Shown here one piece after another: positions 1-10,909 of a stretch of DNA of 64,000 nt (position 1 is its first letter; each line of letters opens with the position of its first letter). The position numbers and the translations under genes are program-made. Source of the stretch: Paragorgia papillata. Lineage: Eukaryota > Cnidaria > Anthozoa > Scleralcyonacea > Coralliidae. Below the pieces are notes generated by a model. It did no database searches, was not told the origin of the DNA, and was given only the letters and a program-made list of their open reading frames with translations. The DNA is taken from positions 308,001 through 372,000 of the forward strand of contig JAWNZC010000472.1 of NCBI GenBank assembly GCA_035771165.1, written 5' to 3'.

Positions 1-349
1 TTCTCATGTGCACGGGTAGTTTGCCCTCTCGTCCTTCTGTTGTTAAGTCCACCAGCGTTTGTCTTGCTAATGTCCTCGGTGTATTTCTGACTCGCACAAC
101 CACCGATCAAACCTTGCCTCAATATCAGAGCCTCCTTCTGATAAGATATCACTCACAGTTATTTCTTCTGATATAAAACGGCTCTGAGTAATAAAGAGTT
201 CTTCGTCACTTTCCGCCATCACGCCTTCTTTGCTTGAACTCAAACGACTTTTCACTGTATTATAATTTCAAAAATATGCATAAAACAATTATGAATCTTT
301 AATGTCGAAAACCGACGGAAAACAAAAGAATAGGGTGTGGCAAGTATAT

Positions 350-455
350 AAATAAGTTAAAGCCCTCGGGAATCGGTTTTTATTTAACTGTAAAGACCTC
401 GGGCTTCGCCCTCGGTCTTCACAGTTAAATAAAAACCTCTCCCTCGTGCTTTAAC
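350..455. repeat. Foldback hairpin element
   Basis: Two arms of about 27 bases (roughly 376-402 and 409-435) are reverse complements around a loop reading 'ttc', with the shared words 'tttaactgtaaagacc' and 'ggtcttcacagttaaa'. The outer part (ttaaag...ctttaa) also pairs weakly. It looks like a short non-autonomous inverted-repeat element. No target duplication was identified. Confidence 0.6.
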
Positions 456-1403
456 CTATATGTAAACATCCGTGGCGCTAATTTACAAAAGCAGTCATTT
501 GACTTTCAGGACTAAAATATAGAGCAATAATTGCAAGGAAATGAAAGCAATTTGAAAAACGTGTTAAAAACTGCCATCAAGAGTAAAGGCTCTTTTCCAC
601 TCATTGCAGAAACTAGTTCGCAGCTTGCTGCGAGCAGAGGCGCCGGAAGCAACTTGGGGCAGCGGGGGCAGAATTTGAAAAAAGGGCACTTTCACCTTAC
701 TTGGCAAACAAGCAAAAGGAAATTTTTGATTTAGTGGAAGAAGCTGTCTAGCTGTCTTAATTAATTTAATATCTGTTGCTGGAAGATGCACACAGACTGA
801 CAGACTTACAGTAAACGTTTGTCAATAACAATTTTTAATAATTAATAAATAATCATTTTAAATCACATATTCACATGCATAATGCATCGAACTCACTTCG
901 TCAATCGTCGATCACGACGACCAGCGACGATTAGTTCGGGTTCCTTCCTCCTAATTACGCACCTCGCTCGTAAAATTTAAATGTTTTTGCTTTCCGAATT
1001 TGTGCAGTATAAATTTTAACTTAGAGTGATAAAATAAATTCAAAAGCAAGTATAAGATATTGTATTTAGCAAAGGGCACGCAGCTGCCCTCGTGTGCCCC
1101 CATAAGCAAAGGGCAGCTGGCTGCGAGTACTTGTATCTCATTAAAAAGAAGTCGCAACCGAGAAAACAAGCACTGCTGCATGCGAGTTGTTTTTAATTAG
1201 ATACAAACACTCGGAGCTGGTGTTTGCGATGACTGGAAAAGAGCCTTATGGCTTTCAGTCGTCCTTGCAACATAGATGAGCGAATGCGAGTTTTCACTAG
1301 TCAGCAATCGCAGAAGTGATTGGAATTGCAACAGCAATCGCATACACTTGACAAAGTGTTGGATATGCATCGACCAGGCGGTAATCGGGATGCGAGAGAA
1401 TTT

Positions 1404-1861
1404 TTAGAGCCTCAACAAAAAATGGTACATCTGATCTTTGTTCCATGCTGCTTCGTTGGCACAAGTGGCTTCGTCTGTTTCGTCATCATGATCTGAATCA
1501 AGAACCATCGACATCGTGAACATCTTCCTTGCTTTCTTTGCCAAAAATGGAACGATTGGGGATTTGAACATTTGGAATGACGGTGCAAAAGTGAACAGTT
1601 CTTCAGCGCAGCGGGATGGGTTGATGCGATACGTCGTGCAGAAACTGCTTATGTTGGCTTCCAAGTCGAAGTTGTCAGCTTGTCAGAACGACGGAATTCG
1701 GAAAGGTGTTGCACGGGTGCGAGGTGTTGTGTTACTGTGAACTGTGATTTTTTCCACAGGCAGTGCCGTATAGATCTGCGATCTCGATAAAAACAGTGGA
1801 TTGTCTCCAAGCTGGCAAGCTTCTCCACAATCTCAAACTCTTGTTTCTCTCTTTGGCTCAT
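1404..1861 (-). pseudogene. Possible decayed transposase fragment
   Basis: Two overlapping minus-strand frames are open here. The downstream one contains a stretch resembling the helical region of BED/hAT-like transposases (words such as ISSFCTTYRINPSRCAEEL). The frames are interrupted, no start or terminal repeat is visible, and the resemblance is from memory only. It may be a chance open frame. Confidence 0.2.
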
Positions 1862-2824
1862 CGGATTCTGACAAAATTCTGACTAACGCTCTTTTGTGTC
1901 CTTTGCGGCAATTTTGGCGCCCCTTTAAGTTTTGGCGCCCCCTAAAAAATCTTCACTGGGGGGGGCATGGCCCCCCGGCCCCCCCTGCCAGCACGCCACT
2001 GGTTAGATGAAGAAAAAATTCAAATTTTGACTGATGAGTATTGAGAAGAGTTTACGGCGTCGATTGACGGCATTAATTGTATATATAGGAGTCTCATCCT
2101 TGTTTAAGCCATTCACTTGACAATCAGACTTACGTTGCAAGTTTTTGATCTCATATCAGAAACTTTCAATGCTTTGGCAATGTGATCTCGTCTCCAGATC
2201 TCGCGACACTCGTTGCGACACAAATCGGTGACAGAAATCGTGGCGTGGTGTTACCGACACTTAAAACAATCAATATGATCAATCATACCATTTTTGGTAA
2301 AACGTTAGGAAAGAACTATTGTGTTGATCATTCATTCGGCAACATTCCAAACAGACCACTAACTGCGAGTCCTCTTGTCTTTGAATTATTACTCTTCATT
2401 TTCTTTGCTAGCACTAACGTTCTAATACTTCTTGTGTCTTATCTTGGTTTTCTTTCTCAATGTTTCGATGACACAATTCATTCAGTGCACAATATTTTAT
2501 CTAGATGTCCTCTTTTGTCGATAACATTCCAGTCACACCAAGGGTTAGAGCTGTTCGTCATAATAATTAACTAATTCAGTCAGTGATTGGATAACGCAGT
2601 TTTAGCCACAAAGCCCACTTGCAAAACGAAACTGGTGAAGCAACAGTGACGTGTCATTGCTGCTGTTTGTGAATCTCTTCATCTTCGTTACACTTTCCAT
2701 CTGGATTATCTATTTCATTAAACTTCTTTAATACTTATCAAAAGTACAGAATGTTTCCCTAGTTCTATTCTTCACGACGTTTTACAGTTCTACTCGATCA
2801 TTTGAAGAACATTTTGAATGAACA

Positions 2825-4453
2825 ATGGCTTCCGCCGAAGGAGGTTATGAAGATGAACGTTTTCAAACTGCTGTTCCTGATAATCTTCATTGTGCTATTT
2901 GTTTGAACGTACTCAAACAACCCAAGCAGTGTGCAAGAAACGAGCATTTCTTTTGCCAGCCGTGCATAACACGTCATCTGCGACATTCTCCCACATGTCC
3001 GTCTTGTATCGAACCATTGACAATAGAAACGTTACGACCTGCAAGATTTGTTAAAGAACTCATATCGCAACTGAATATTCGTTGTGAGAATGTTGGCAGG
3101 GGATGTCTGGAGATAGTGAAGGTTGAAATGCTTGAAGCTCATATCCGAAATTGTGAGTTCAGTCCAGTACATTGTTCCAACGATGGCTGTGAGGTGATCC
3201 TCAACCGAGTGGATCAAGCTGATCACGAGATCAACGATTGTGATCATCGACAAGGGAAATGTGAAGTCTGTGGCAAGCAGGTTGCGTATGGAAAACGACA
3301 ACTGCATTGCTACGTGACGAGGAACGAGGTTGATGAGATGAAGAGAGGTTTAAAGTTTTTAAAAGAAAACAAAGATGAAATATCCAGCATGAAGGAGGTA
3401 GTTACGAATCTAAGCCGACAACTAACGCGTCACATGACTGACGTGAAGGCCAGCATGGATGATATGAATAGACGAATGAATAATTTGGAGTGTGTGGTCA
3501 ATGAACATACAAAGAAATTGCAAAGTATTAAACAAGAACCGCAAATTGACATTCGTCCCTCTTGTTCAGGTGCAACCTCTTTGGAAGAAAATTTGAATTT
3601 CAAGAGCGATGTGATCATTGCTGGGGGGTATGATTTGAATTCAGTTGAAGTGTTCAGCTGGACAACAAGACAGTGGACTCTCCTCCCAGCAATGACGTCA
3701 GAACGTTGTTTTTCATCGTCGTTTGTCCATCGTGGTCACATGTATGTCTGTGGAGGATATGAGAGTGACGGTATGGAAGTACTTCAGTTGGGGCAAGATG
3801 GTGCACGTTGGAGGAACTTTCCTGCCAAGCTTCCACACAAGATCTATGGACATACATGTGTCGTTTATGAAGATAGTTTATTTATTTTTGGAGGTGTCAG
3901 TGATGGTAAGGTAACTAATGATATTTATATAATATCATTAGTAGCTCCTTATTCTTCCCAGGTGGTTGGTCATATGCCAGAACCAAGAATAGACCATGGT
4001 GCACAATGTTTTGGTGACAAAGTTTTTATAGTTGGAGGAACAACAACAGGTAATTCAAGTGATTCTCTCAGCACAGTGTTAGTGTATGATATTACTAAGA
4101 ACAATTGTCGAACTCTGGCTCCATTGCCTTTTGCTGTCTGTAGCATGGCAACTGTTGCCTGGAAAGACAACATCATTATGATAGGGGGAGAAGATAAGAA
4201 TGATAATCTATTAAATACAGTAGTAAAATATAATGTAATTAATGAGAAATGTGAAATGTTGCCTTCAATGAAACATAAGAGAAGTGATTGTAGTGCAGTG
4301 GTAACTGGCAATGTTATAGTGGTCATGGGAGGGAGGCCTGGAGAAGTAGGAAGATCTGTGGAATGCTTTAATTTTGATCTTCACAAGTGGGAAGAACTTC
4401 CCCAAATGAATGAAAAGAGATGTGGAGCTACTGCTGTGGTGAAATGTATTTAG
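2825..4453 (+). CDS. RING / TRAF-type zinc finger / Kelch-repeat protein, copy A (putative E3 ligase)
   Basis: Single-exon frame of 542 aa. The N-terminus has a RING-like zinc site (C23, C26, C36, H41, C44, C47, C58, C61), then a TRAF-type zinc-finger region (about 85-165, many C/H pairs), a coiled coil (about 165-235, heptad-like MKRGL...MNRRM...LECVV), and Kelch repeats to the end (about 260-542, repeated GG doublets such as IIAGGY, YVCGGY, FIFGGV, IMIGGE, VVMGGR). The front half resembles NRDP1/RNF41-like ligases. The inferred role is substrate-binding ubiquitin ligation, with the Kelch propeller as the likely substrate arm. The start ATG follows aac and precedes GCTTCC, as in the sister gene. 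The absence of introns suggests a retrocopy or ancient intronless family. A near-identical paralog lies 2 kb downstream. Confidence 0.88.
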   Translation: MASAEGGYEDERFQTAVPDNLHCAICLNVLKQPKQCARNEHFFCQPCITRHLRHSPTCPSCIEPLTIETLRPARFVKELISQLNIRCENVGRGCLEIVKVEMLEAHIRNCEFSPVHCSNDGCEVILNRVDQADHEINDCDHRQGKCEVCGKQVAYGKRQLHCYVTRNEVDEMKRGLKFLKENKDEISSMKEVVTNLSRQLTRHMTDVKASMDDMNRRMNNLECVVNEHTKKLQSIKQEPQIDIRPSCSGATSLEENLNFKSDVIIAGGYDLNSVEVFSWTTRQWTLLPAMTSERCFSSSFVHRGHMYVCGGYESDGMEVLQLGQDGARWRNFPAKLPHKIYGHTCVVYEDSLFIFGGVSDGKVTNDIYIISLVAPYSSQVVGHMPEPRIDHGAQCFGDKVFIVGGTTTGNSSDSLSTVLVYDITKNNCRTLAPLPFAVCSMATVAWKDNIIMIGGEDKNDNLLNTVVKYNVINEKCEMLPSMKHKRSDCSAVVTGNVIVVMGGRPGEVGRSVECFNFDLHKWEELPQMNEKRCGATAVVKCI

Positions 4454-5420
4454 TACAGCTATAGAATTATGAATTGATGTTCATCCAAAGATTGTGATGA
4501 AAAGTTGAACCTAGATGATGTTGATCATGTGAATTGAACATTTTAAACTTTAGATTTTTTCCAACTTGTTAATTTTGTTATTGTAATATGGAGAACTTGA
4601 TTTAAGAAAAGTATTTCAGTGTGTTTGCATGTTAGAGCACTGTCGTAACTCATAACCAGGGATGTATCTTGGAAAGATTTTTTACTGAGGTAAAGTGGAG
4701 AAACTTGTAGTTTTCATTACATTCTTCTGACTTTCTTGCACAGCTAGTTATGTTGTTTTTAACTTCAATACTTCAACAATGAAAAGATATTTGTTTTTTT
4801 ACAACTACCTGGCTTTCCTACTTGCCTCAGTGCTAGATACATCCCTGGTTGTAACCCATTCCTGCCTGAGCTGGCCAAAAACAGCTCTTAAATTGTTACT
4901 CTGTATACTCAGATATATATTAATCATATTGTTTTACTGTCTTATATGTGAGATAATTTTACAATATCCAACACCAGACAATTTTTCTTGTCACAAAGCC
5001 TCAAACATCCTAAGCACTAATGAGCTAACAAGTGATTTAACCCATTCCTGCCTGAGCTGGCCAAAAGAAGACCCTTCATTATTTTACTCTGTCCAAGGTC
5101 AGATTATTCTACTGTGTCTGATACCAGAAATTTATTTTCTTTAAAAGGCAGCAATGGGTTAAACTAAGCTACATGTACTTAATTAATTTGGGACTCTATT
5201 AAAATTAAGGAGATTTTATCCCTGTGGTTAGTACCAGCTGCTGTATTTGCTCAATGTCATTTTTACTTTTTTCTGTATGTGTATATATATACTTGTATGG
5301 TGAAACTTATAAAATATAATAAAAAAATATAATGTACTTAAGCTATATGTAAGTAAGTTTTTTGATTATATTGTAACTCACCAAATTTGATTTGAACAAT
5401 AATTTGCAAATAAAAAATAT
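4454..5420. repeat. Duplicated 3' flank of copy A, with TTAACCCATT element
   Basis: This stretch aligns nearly base for base with 8080-9030 after copy B, so the duplication covers the gene and about 0.95 kb of 3' flank. It holds two units of a dispersed element with ends like 'aacccattcctgcctgagctgg' reversed and repeated (near 4855 and 5040, closing 'gcaatgggttaa' near 5150). An AATAAA-like context near 5320 and 5410 could serve for polyadenylation. Confidence 0.7.
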
Positions 5421-6477
5421 GTATCCATGTTTTGGTGTAGATTAGATTTTTTGAACTCTGAAAAATGGTATTTTATTTAAAAGTGCCACCAGATGCGGGG
5501 TACTATTCGGTGTATAGTAAAAAAAAATGAATTAGAAAACGGAAAATCATTTCCATGTGACGTAAGCTCCCTCACCAAAATGGCGACTCCGACGGTACAT
5601 ACTTTGCGATCTCAAATCAGTTCAAATAAAGAAATATTAACGTTTATCAGACTAACATGGATGAAGTAAGCAAGAATTGCATTTCTACCAAAGTTGATCG
5701 TTTTCAAAATCTGCTAAAATATGCGAGAATTGTCTTTAGTGTGCGCAAAGGATTGTGGTTAAATGAACAAGTCGTCATCTTCTTACATGAAGTACAAAGC
5801 TCAGCGAAAAACGGTCGTGAGGAAGATAGATATGGCAAGGAATGTGCTTTGCCTTCGGATTTCTTCCATTTCTTCTGAAAAGGGTTTTTTTTCGAGTACA
5901 AGGATGAAAAGCAAGCGAGAATCTTGAAAGAGGTATGACTATATTTGCTTGTAAATAAAGGTAAACAGTTTCGTATTTGTGTAGAACAGTCTGGAGATGA
6001 CCTTTGTTAAGAAATTTTTATTACGCATTCATTCTTCTTTGTGTGTTTCTTTTAGAAGTAAACCTCGTATGTTCTTAGAAAAATTCTTATAAAAACACTG
6101 CCTCCCCCCACAGGCTCTTCTTATAATTTTTAGAAAAATATTTGTTTACAAAGTTAAGTTTTTGTGTTGAGAAAAGCTCGATCGGGTAGATTTTGAATGC
6201 GCATTCCTTCAATAGTTTTCGTTCTATGATCCAATGAAATGTCAGCCCTGATTTCTGTAACTGGGGGTTCACAGGGCGTTCACAATCACAGTTCACTCCT
6301 GAGAGAGAAAGTGAAACTTTGGTCTTTGCTTTGTAATACTGTTGTCTAGAGAGATTTTAATTACCGTTTTAAACTAGAAATATCACTTGAGAACATGATG
6401 TAACTGTTTTGATATCATTGGAAAGAATTATACGGTAAGACATGTAGAAAATTATAGTTGAATTCTGCTCAACAAAT
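5421..6477. other. Upstream region of Kelch copy B
   Basis: No coding exon is recognisable. The stretch contains only short open frames of no known family. The promoter and 5' untranslated part of copy B presumably lie in its last few hundred bases. It does not align with the upstream flank of copy A by eye, so the 5' limit of the duplication seems to be close to the start codon. Confidence 0.4.
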
Positions 6478-8079
6478 ATGGCTTCCGCTCCGGCTTCCGT
6501 CGAAGAAGGATTTGACGATGAACGTTTTCAAACTGCTGTTCCTCAGAATCTCCACTGCGTCATTTGTTTAAATGTGTTCAGAAAGCCAATGCAATGTGTC
6601 AGGAATGAACATTCGTTTTGTGAACCTTGTATAACACGTCACCTGCAAACTACGCCGAGATGTCCAACGTGTATCGAACCATTAACATTAGCAACATTAC
6701 GACCTTCGAGACTGGTCACTGATCTCTTATCACAGTTGATGATTCGTTGTGAAAATTTTCACAGAGGATGTCCCGAAAGTGTAAAGATGGAAATGCTTGA
6801 AGCTCATGTTCAAAACTGTGAGTTCAGTCCAGTACATTGTTCCAACGATGGCTGTGAGGTGATCATCAACCGAAAAGATCAAGCCAATCACGAGATCAAC
6901 GATTGTGATCATCGACAAGGGAAATGTGAAGTCTGTGGCAAGCAGGTTGCGTATGGAAAACGACAACTGCATTGCTATGTGACGAGGAACGAGGTTGATA
7001 ATCTTACACGTGAAGTTATTAATCTTAGCCAACAACTAACGCGTCACATGACTGTACTGACTGATATGAAAGCCAGCATGGATAACATGAATAGACGGGT
7101 GAATAACTTGGAGCGTGTGGTCAACGAAAACGTGGAAAAAGAACAAGGTATTAATCAAGAACCACAAGTTCACGCTCATCCCTCTGGTTCAGGTGCAACC
7201 TCTTCGGAAGAAAATTCGAATTTCCAGAGCAATGTGATCATTGCTGGGGGTGGCCCTGGTGTGAAGCCAGTTGAAGTGTTCAGCTGGACAACAAGACAGT
7301 GGACTCTCCTCCCAGCAATGACGTCAGTACGTTGGTTTTCATCGTCGTTTGTCCATCGTGGTCACATGTATGTCTGTGGAGGAGTGGAGAGAGTCAGTAT
7401 GGAAGTACTTCAGTTGGGGCAAGATGGTGCACGTTGGAGGAACTTTCCTGTCAAGCTTCCACACAAGATCTATGGACATACATGTGTCATTTATGAAGAT
7501 AGTTTATTTATTTTTGGAGGTTACAGTGGTGGTAAGGTAACTACTGATATTTATAAAATATCATTAGTAGCTCCTTATTCTTCCCAGGTGGTTGGTCATA
7601 TGCCAGAACCAAGAGTATACCATGGTGCACAATGTTTTGGTGACAAAGTTTTCATTGTTGGAGGAACAACAACAGGTAATTCAAGTGGTACTCTCAACAC
7701 AGTGTTAGTGTATGATATTACTAAGAACCATTGTCGAACTCTGGCTCCATTGCCTTTTGCTGTCTGTTACATGGCAACTGTTGCCTGGAAAGACAACATC
7801 ATTATGATAGGAGGACAAGATAAGAATGATAATAAATTAAATAAAGTAGTGAAATATAATGTAACTAATGAGAAAAGTGAAATGTTGCCTTCAATGAAAC
7901 ATAAGAGAAGTAAGTGTTGTGCAGTGGTAACTGGCAATGTTATAGTTGTCATGGGAGGGTGGTCTAGAGAAGTAGAAAGATCTGTGGAATGCTTTAATTT
8001 TGATCTTTACAAGTGGGATGAACTTCCCCAAATGAATGAAGAGAGACGGGGAGCTACTGCTGTGGTGAAATGTATTTAG
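6478..8079 (+). CDS. RING / TRAF-type zinc finger / Kelch-repeat protein, copy B
   Basis: Single-exon frame of 533 aa, sister of the gene at 2825-4453 with the same order: RING-like site (CVIC...C...NEHSFC..C...C..C, about 26-65), TRAF-type zinc finger (about 90-170), short coiled coil (about 172-225) and Kelch repeats (about 255-533). The coiled coil is shorter than in copy A: a segment around FLKENKDEISS is missing. The TRAF finger and Kelch parts are nearly identical in DNA to copy A, whereas the RING-coding part carries many silent and replacement differences. This points to later gene conversion or a mosaic duplication. Likely a ubiquitin ligase or adaptor; substrates unknown. Confidence 0.88.
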   Translation: MASAPASVEEGFDDERFQTAVPQNLHCVICLNVFRKPMQCVRNEHSFCEPCITRHLQTTPRCPTCIEPLTLATLRPSRLVTDLLSQLMIRCENFHRGCPESVKMEMLEAHVQNCEFSPVHCSNDGCEVIINRKDQANHEINDCDHRQGKCEVCGKQVAYGKRQLHCYVTRNEVDNLTREVINLSQQLTRHMTVLTDMKASMDNMNRRVNNLERVVNENVEKEQGINQEPQVHAHPSGSGATSSEENSNFQSNVIIAGGGPGVKPVEVFSWTTRQWTLLPAMTSVRWFSSSFVHRGHMYVCGGVERVSMEVLQLGQDGARWRNFPVKLPHKIYGHTCVIYEDSLFIFGGYSGGKVTTDIYKISLVAPYSSQVVGHMPEPRVYHGAQCFGDKVFIVGGTTTGNSSGTLNTVLVYDITKNHCRTLAPLPFAVCYMATVAWKDNIIMIGGQDKNDNKLNKVVKYNVTNEKSEMLPSMKHKRSKCCAVVTGNVIVVMGGWSREVERSVECFNFDLYKWDELPQMNEERRGATAVVKCI

Positions 8080-9030
8080 TACAGCTATAGAATTATGAAC
8101 TGATGTTCATCCAAAGATTGTGATGAAAAGTTGAACCTGGATGACGTTGATCGTGTCAATTGAACATTTTAAACTTTAGATTTTTTTCAAATTTTGTTTG
8201 ATAACATTGTAATATGGAGAACTTGATTTAAGAAAAGTATTTCAGTGTGTTTGCATGTTAGAGCACTGTCGTAACCAGGGATGTATCTAGGAAAGATTTT
8301 TTACTGAGGTAAAGTGGAGAAACTTGTAGTTTTCATTGCGTTCTTCTGACTTTCTTGCACAGCTAGTTATGTTGTTTTTAACTTCAATACTTCAACAATG
8401 AAAGGATATTTGTTTTTTTATACAACAGCCTTGCTCTCCTACTTGCCTCAGTGCTAGATACATCCCTGGTTGTAACCCATTCCTGCCTGAGCTGGCCAAA
8501 AACAGTTCTTAAATTGTTACTCTGTATACTCAGATATATATTAATCATATTGTTTTACTGTCTTATATGTGAGATAATTTTACAATATCCATTACCAGAC
8601 AATTTTTCTTGTCATTATGCTCAAACGTCCTTAGCAGGAATGAGTTAAGAAGTGATTAACCCATTCCTGCCTGAGCTGGCCAAAAACAGACCCTTCATTA
8701 TTTTACTCTGTCCAAGGTCAGATTATTCTACTGTGTCTAATGCCAGAAATTTATTTTCTTTAAAAGGCAGCAATGGGTTAAACTAAGCTAGATGTACCTA
8801 ATTAATTTGGGACTCTATTAAAATTAAGGATATTTTATCCCTGTGGTTAGTACCAGCCTCGGTATTTGCTCAATGTTACTTTTTCATTTTTCCATTTGTG
8901 TATATATAATATTTGTATGGTGAAACTTATAAAATAAAATAAACAATAGTTGTACTTTAAGCTATATGTAAATATTTCTTTATTATACTGCAACTCACCA
9001 AAATTGATCTGAACAATTTGCAAATAAAAA
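8080..9030. repeat. Duplicated 3' flank of copy B
   Basis: Counterpart of 4454-5420, with the same run of untranslated sequence and the same paired 'cccattcctgcctgagctggcc' units (near 8477 and 8660, closing near 8772). Differences are scattered single bases and small indels. Confidence 0.7.
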
Positions 9031-9130
9031 ATATGTATCCAATACTAGTGTTTTGAGATTAAATTTTTTTAACTTTGAGTAATATTATTTTATGTTTTTA
9101 ACTTTGAAAAATGTTATTTTATTCTTATTA

Positions 9131-9786
9131 TATAAAATAGAGTGTTTTATTTTCCACCACTAATAAAAGTGATAATCTCACATGTGCGATTATTTATGTA
9201 TGGTAATCGCACATGTGACGATTATCGCTGAATCAGCATTATAGTTTAATGCAATTTTTGCAAGGCAATAGGGCAATTTTTTTATATAATAAACAGAACA
9301 ATACATGGATGCTTGGAAATATGAAATTTATTTCTCGTGTTGACCAGGATATGTCACTCGTTCGCTTCGCTCACTTGTGAGATATCCTGGTCAACACTCG
9401 AAATAAATTTCATATTTCCGCACATCCATGTATTATTCTCTATTTAACCACTGAGTTACTGGAACTCATATGATTTGAACATCAGTTGAGTTTGATATAT
9501 ACTGTAGAGAATAATACATGGATGTGCGGAAATATGAAATTTATTTAGAGTGTTGACCAGGATATCTCACGAGTGAACGAGTGAGATATCCTGTTCAACA
9601 TGAGAAATAAATTTCATATTTCCAAGCATCCATGTATTGTTCTGTTTATTATATAAAAAAATTGTCCTATTGCCTTGCAAAAATTGCATTAAACTATAAT
9701 GCTGATTCAGCGATAATCGTCACATGTGCGAGAGATTATCACTTTTATAAGGGGCGGAAAAATCAATAAAACACTCTATTTTATAT
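9131..9786. mobile_element. Large nested palindromic foldback element
   Basis: The outer arms (about 9131-9310 and 9625-9786) are reverse complements beginning 'taaaatagagtgtttta' and ending in its complement. Inside sit two further hairpins (about 9310-9430 and 9505-9640) with 'gttgaccaggatat' and its complement, which also pair with each other. No coding frame is present. The termini are flanked by TATA. Read as a non-autonomous foldback element of about 650 bp. Confidence 0.7.
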
Positions 9787-9836
9787 AGTAAATGACATTA
9801 TACAACTATGTGCAAGTATGATGATATATTTTTTGC

Positions 9837-9876
9837 CCATTCTTGCCTGGGCTGGCTAAAAACAGCTCCTTTATTT

Positions 9877-9911
<35 letters not shown>

Positions 9912-9956
9912 TGATGGGAGAACCCTCGGACATCCTAGGCAGCAATGGGTTAAGGT
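9837..9956 (-). mobile_element. Short TTAACCCATT-type dispersed element
   Basis: The unit ends in 'ttaacccattgctgcctagg' when read on the minus strand, and its other end reads 'cccattcttgcctgggct' on the plus strand. The same unit recurs in the Kelch 3' flanks and near 19.26, 32.6, 61.3 and 62.1-62.35 kb. It is non-coding and about 120 bp long. Confidence 0.5.
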
Positions 9957-10019
9957 AATGCGACAGCGTGTTGTTAAAGAGAAGAGATGAATATGCTAGC
10001 TGGGATAAGAGAATTGAGT

Positions 10020-10290
10020 GAAAATGTTCTTCAAGCTATTTTACTTAGAAAAATTTCTAAGTTTCCAAGTGGGAACCCACAACCTTCTGCTTGCTGCAGA
10101 TGAGACACTCTAACCATTGAGCTACTTCGGTTGAACTGAAGAGACATGCAGATATGCTAGATCGGATGGTCGGATATAAGAATTGAGTGTAAAATAAAAT
10201 GTCCCGTTTGAGCTGTTAAAAATTTCTAAGTTCCTATTAAGCGGGAAACCCACAGCCTTTTGATCGCCGGTGAGACGATTGAGGACGAAA
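10020..10290 (-). mobile_element. tRNA-derived SINE-like copies
   Basis: On the minus strand, 'gtagctcaatggttagagtg' resembles a tRNA A box, and 'ggttgtgggttcccac' a B box, in the span 10060-10135. A second partial copy with the B-box part lies at about 10210-10290. Both are followed by 'aaacttagaaattttt'. They look like SINE heads rather than functional tRNA genes. Confidence 0.5.
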
Positions 10291-10409
10291 GACATCAATG
10301 GCATGATGCGACGTTTACGCGTCAATTTAAACTGACTAATCTACACTCGAATTTTCCTTCACCCAAAATCCTTAGAACATGCTATGTAATCGAGTGAAAT
10401 GCCCAGTAT

Positions 10410-10510
10410 TACTTATAATAAACCCAATTCTCTCCTGGCATTATCACCTTATTATATATACAGAACTCGCGATCAAGCTCTCGGCAACGCCCTCCGTGGC
10501 TCAGTATCAG
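10410..10510 (+). mobile_element. SINE head fragment, related to 21.1 kb
   Basis: The segment 'ccaattctctcctggcatta' through 'caacgccctccgtggctcag' recurs almost unchanged at 21075-21163 in DEPDC5 intron 1. Here it breaks off after the A box and runs into G/C-rich 'ccgggggagcataccccctg' repeat sequence. Confidence 0.5.
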
Positions 10511-10909
10511 AAATCAAAAATTTTCCGGGGGAGCATACCCCCTGACCCCCTAGAGGTGTCAACCCCCTCTTTAAAAAAATCCTGGATCCGCCCCTGCTTA
10601 TATAAGTCGAATTTACATTTCAAACAAACTAAAATATCTCGAAAACGAAGCAAGGAAACGAAAAATTACAAAAGATGTTACTCCATCATTTTAAGCGTTC
10701 TTTCAAATAAGACAACTCTGTCATAGGCACTTTATATACTGAGAAGAGTATTAATTAAAGACAAATATTACTTGATGATGCTGGTCCCCACTGCGTAGCA
10801 GCTGGTAATCCAACACTTTCTAGTCAGATAGCAAACCTTCTGAGTTCTGACGGCTTTAATGATTGAATTTCAATCTTTGTATCGAACCTGTCTTGTCCTG
10901 TTGTTTAAA

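Larger units (their letters stand above)
1..2824. other. Repeat-rich stretch without a convincing gene
   Basis: Only short open frames occur here and none is recognisable as a host gene. The stretch holds a foldback hairpin near 350-455, a possible decayed transposase fragment on the minus strand near 1.4-1.9 kb, and a G-rich/C-rich segment at 1905-2000 with repeated 'ttggcgcccc' words, typical of a dispersed repeat end. About 600 bases before the first Kelch gene look like ordinary AT-rich upstream sequence. Confidence 0.5.

Noticed and set aside
67..255. 62-codon minus-strand frame (ESDEELFITQSRF...)
   Set aside because: Possibly the start of a transposon open frame seen in cnidarian repeats, but too short to support.
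2182..2574. 130-codon frame with a hydrophobic segment
   Set aside because: No family recognised, poor codon pattern and a position upstream of a Kelch gene; likely chance.
9131..9786. CRISPR-like array
   Set aside because: Eukaryotic context, and the repeats are inverted arms rather than direct repeats with spacers.
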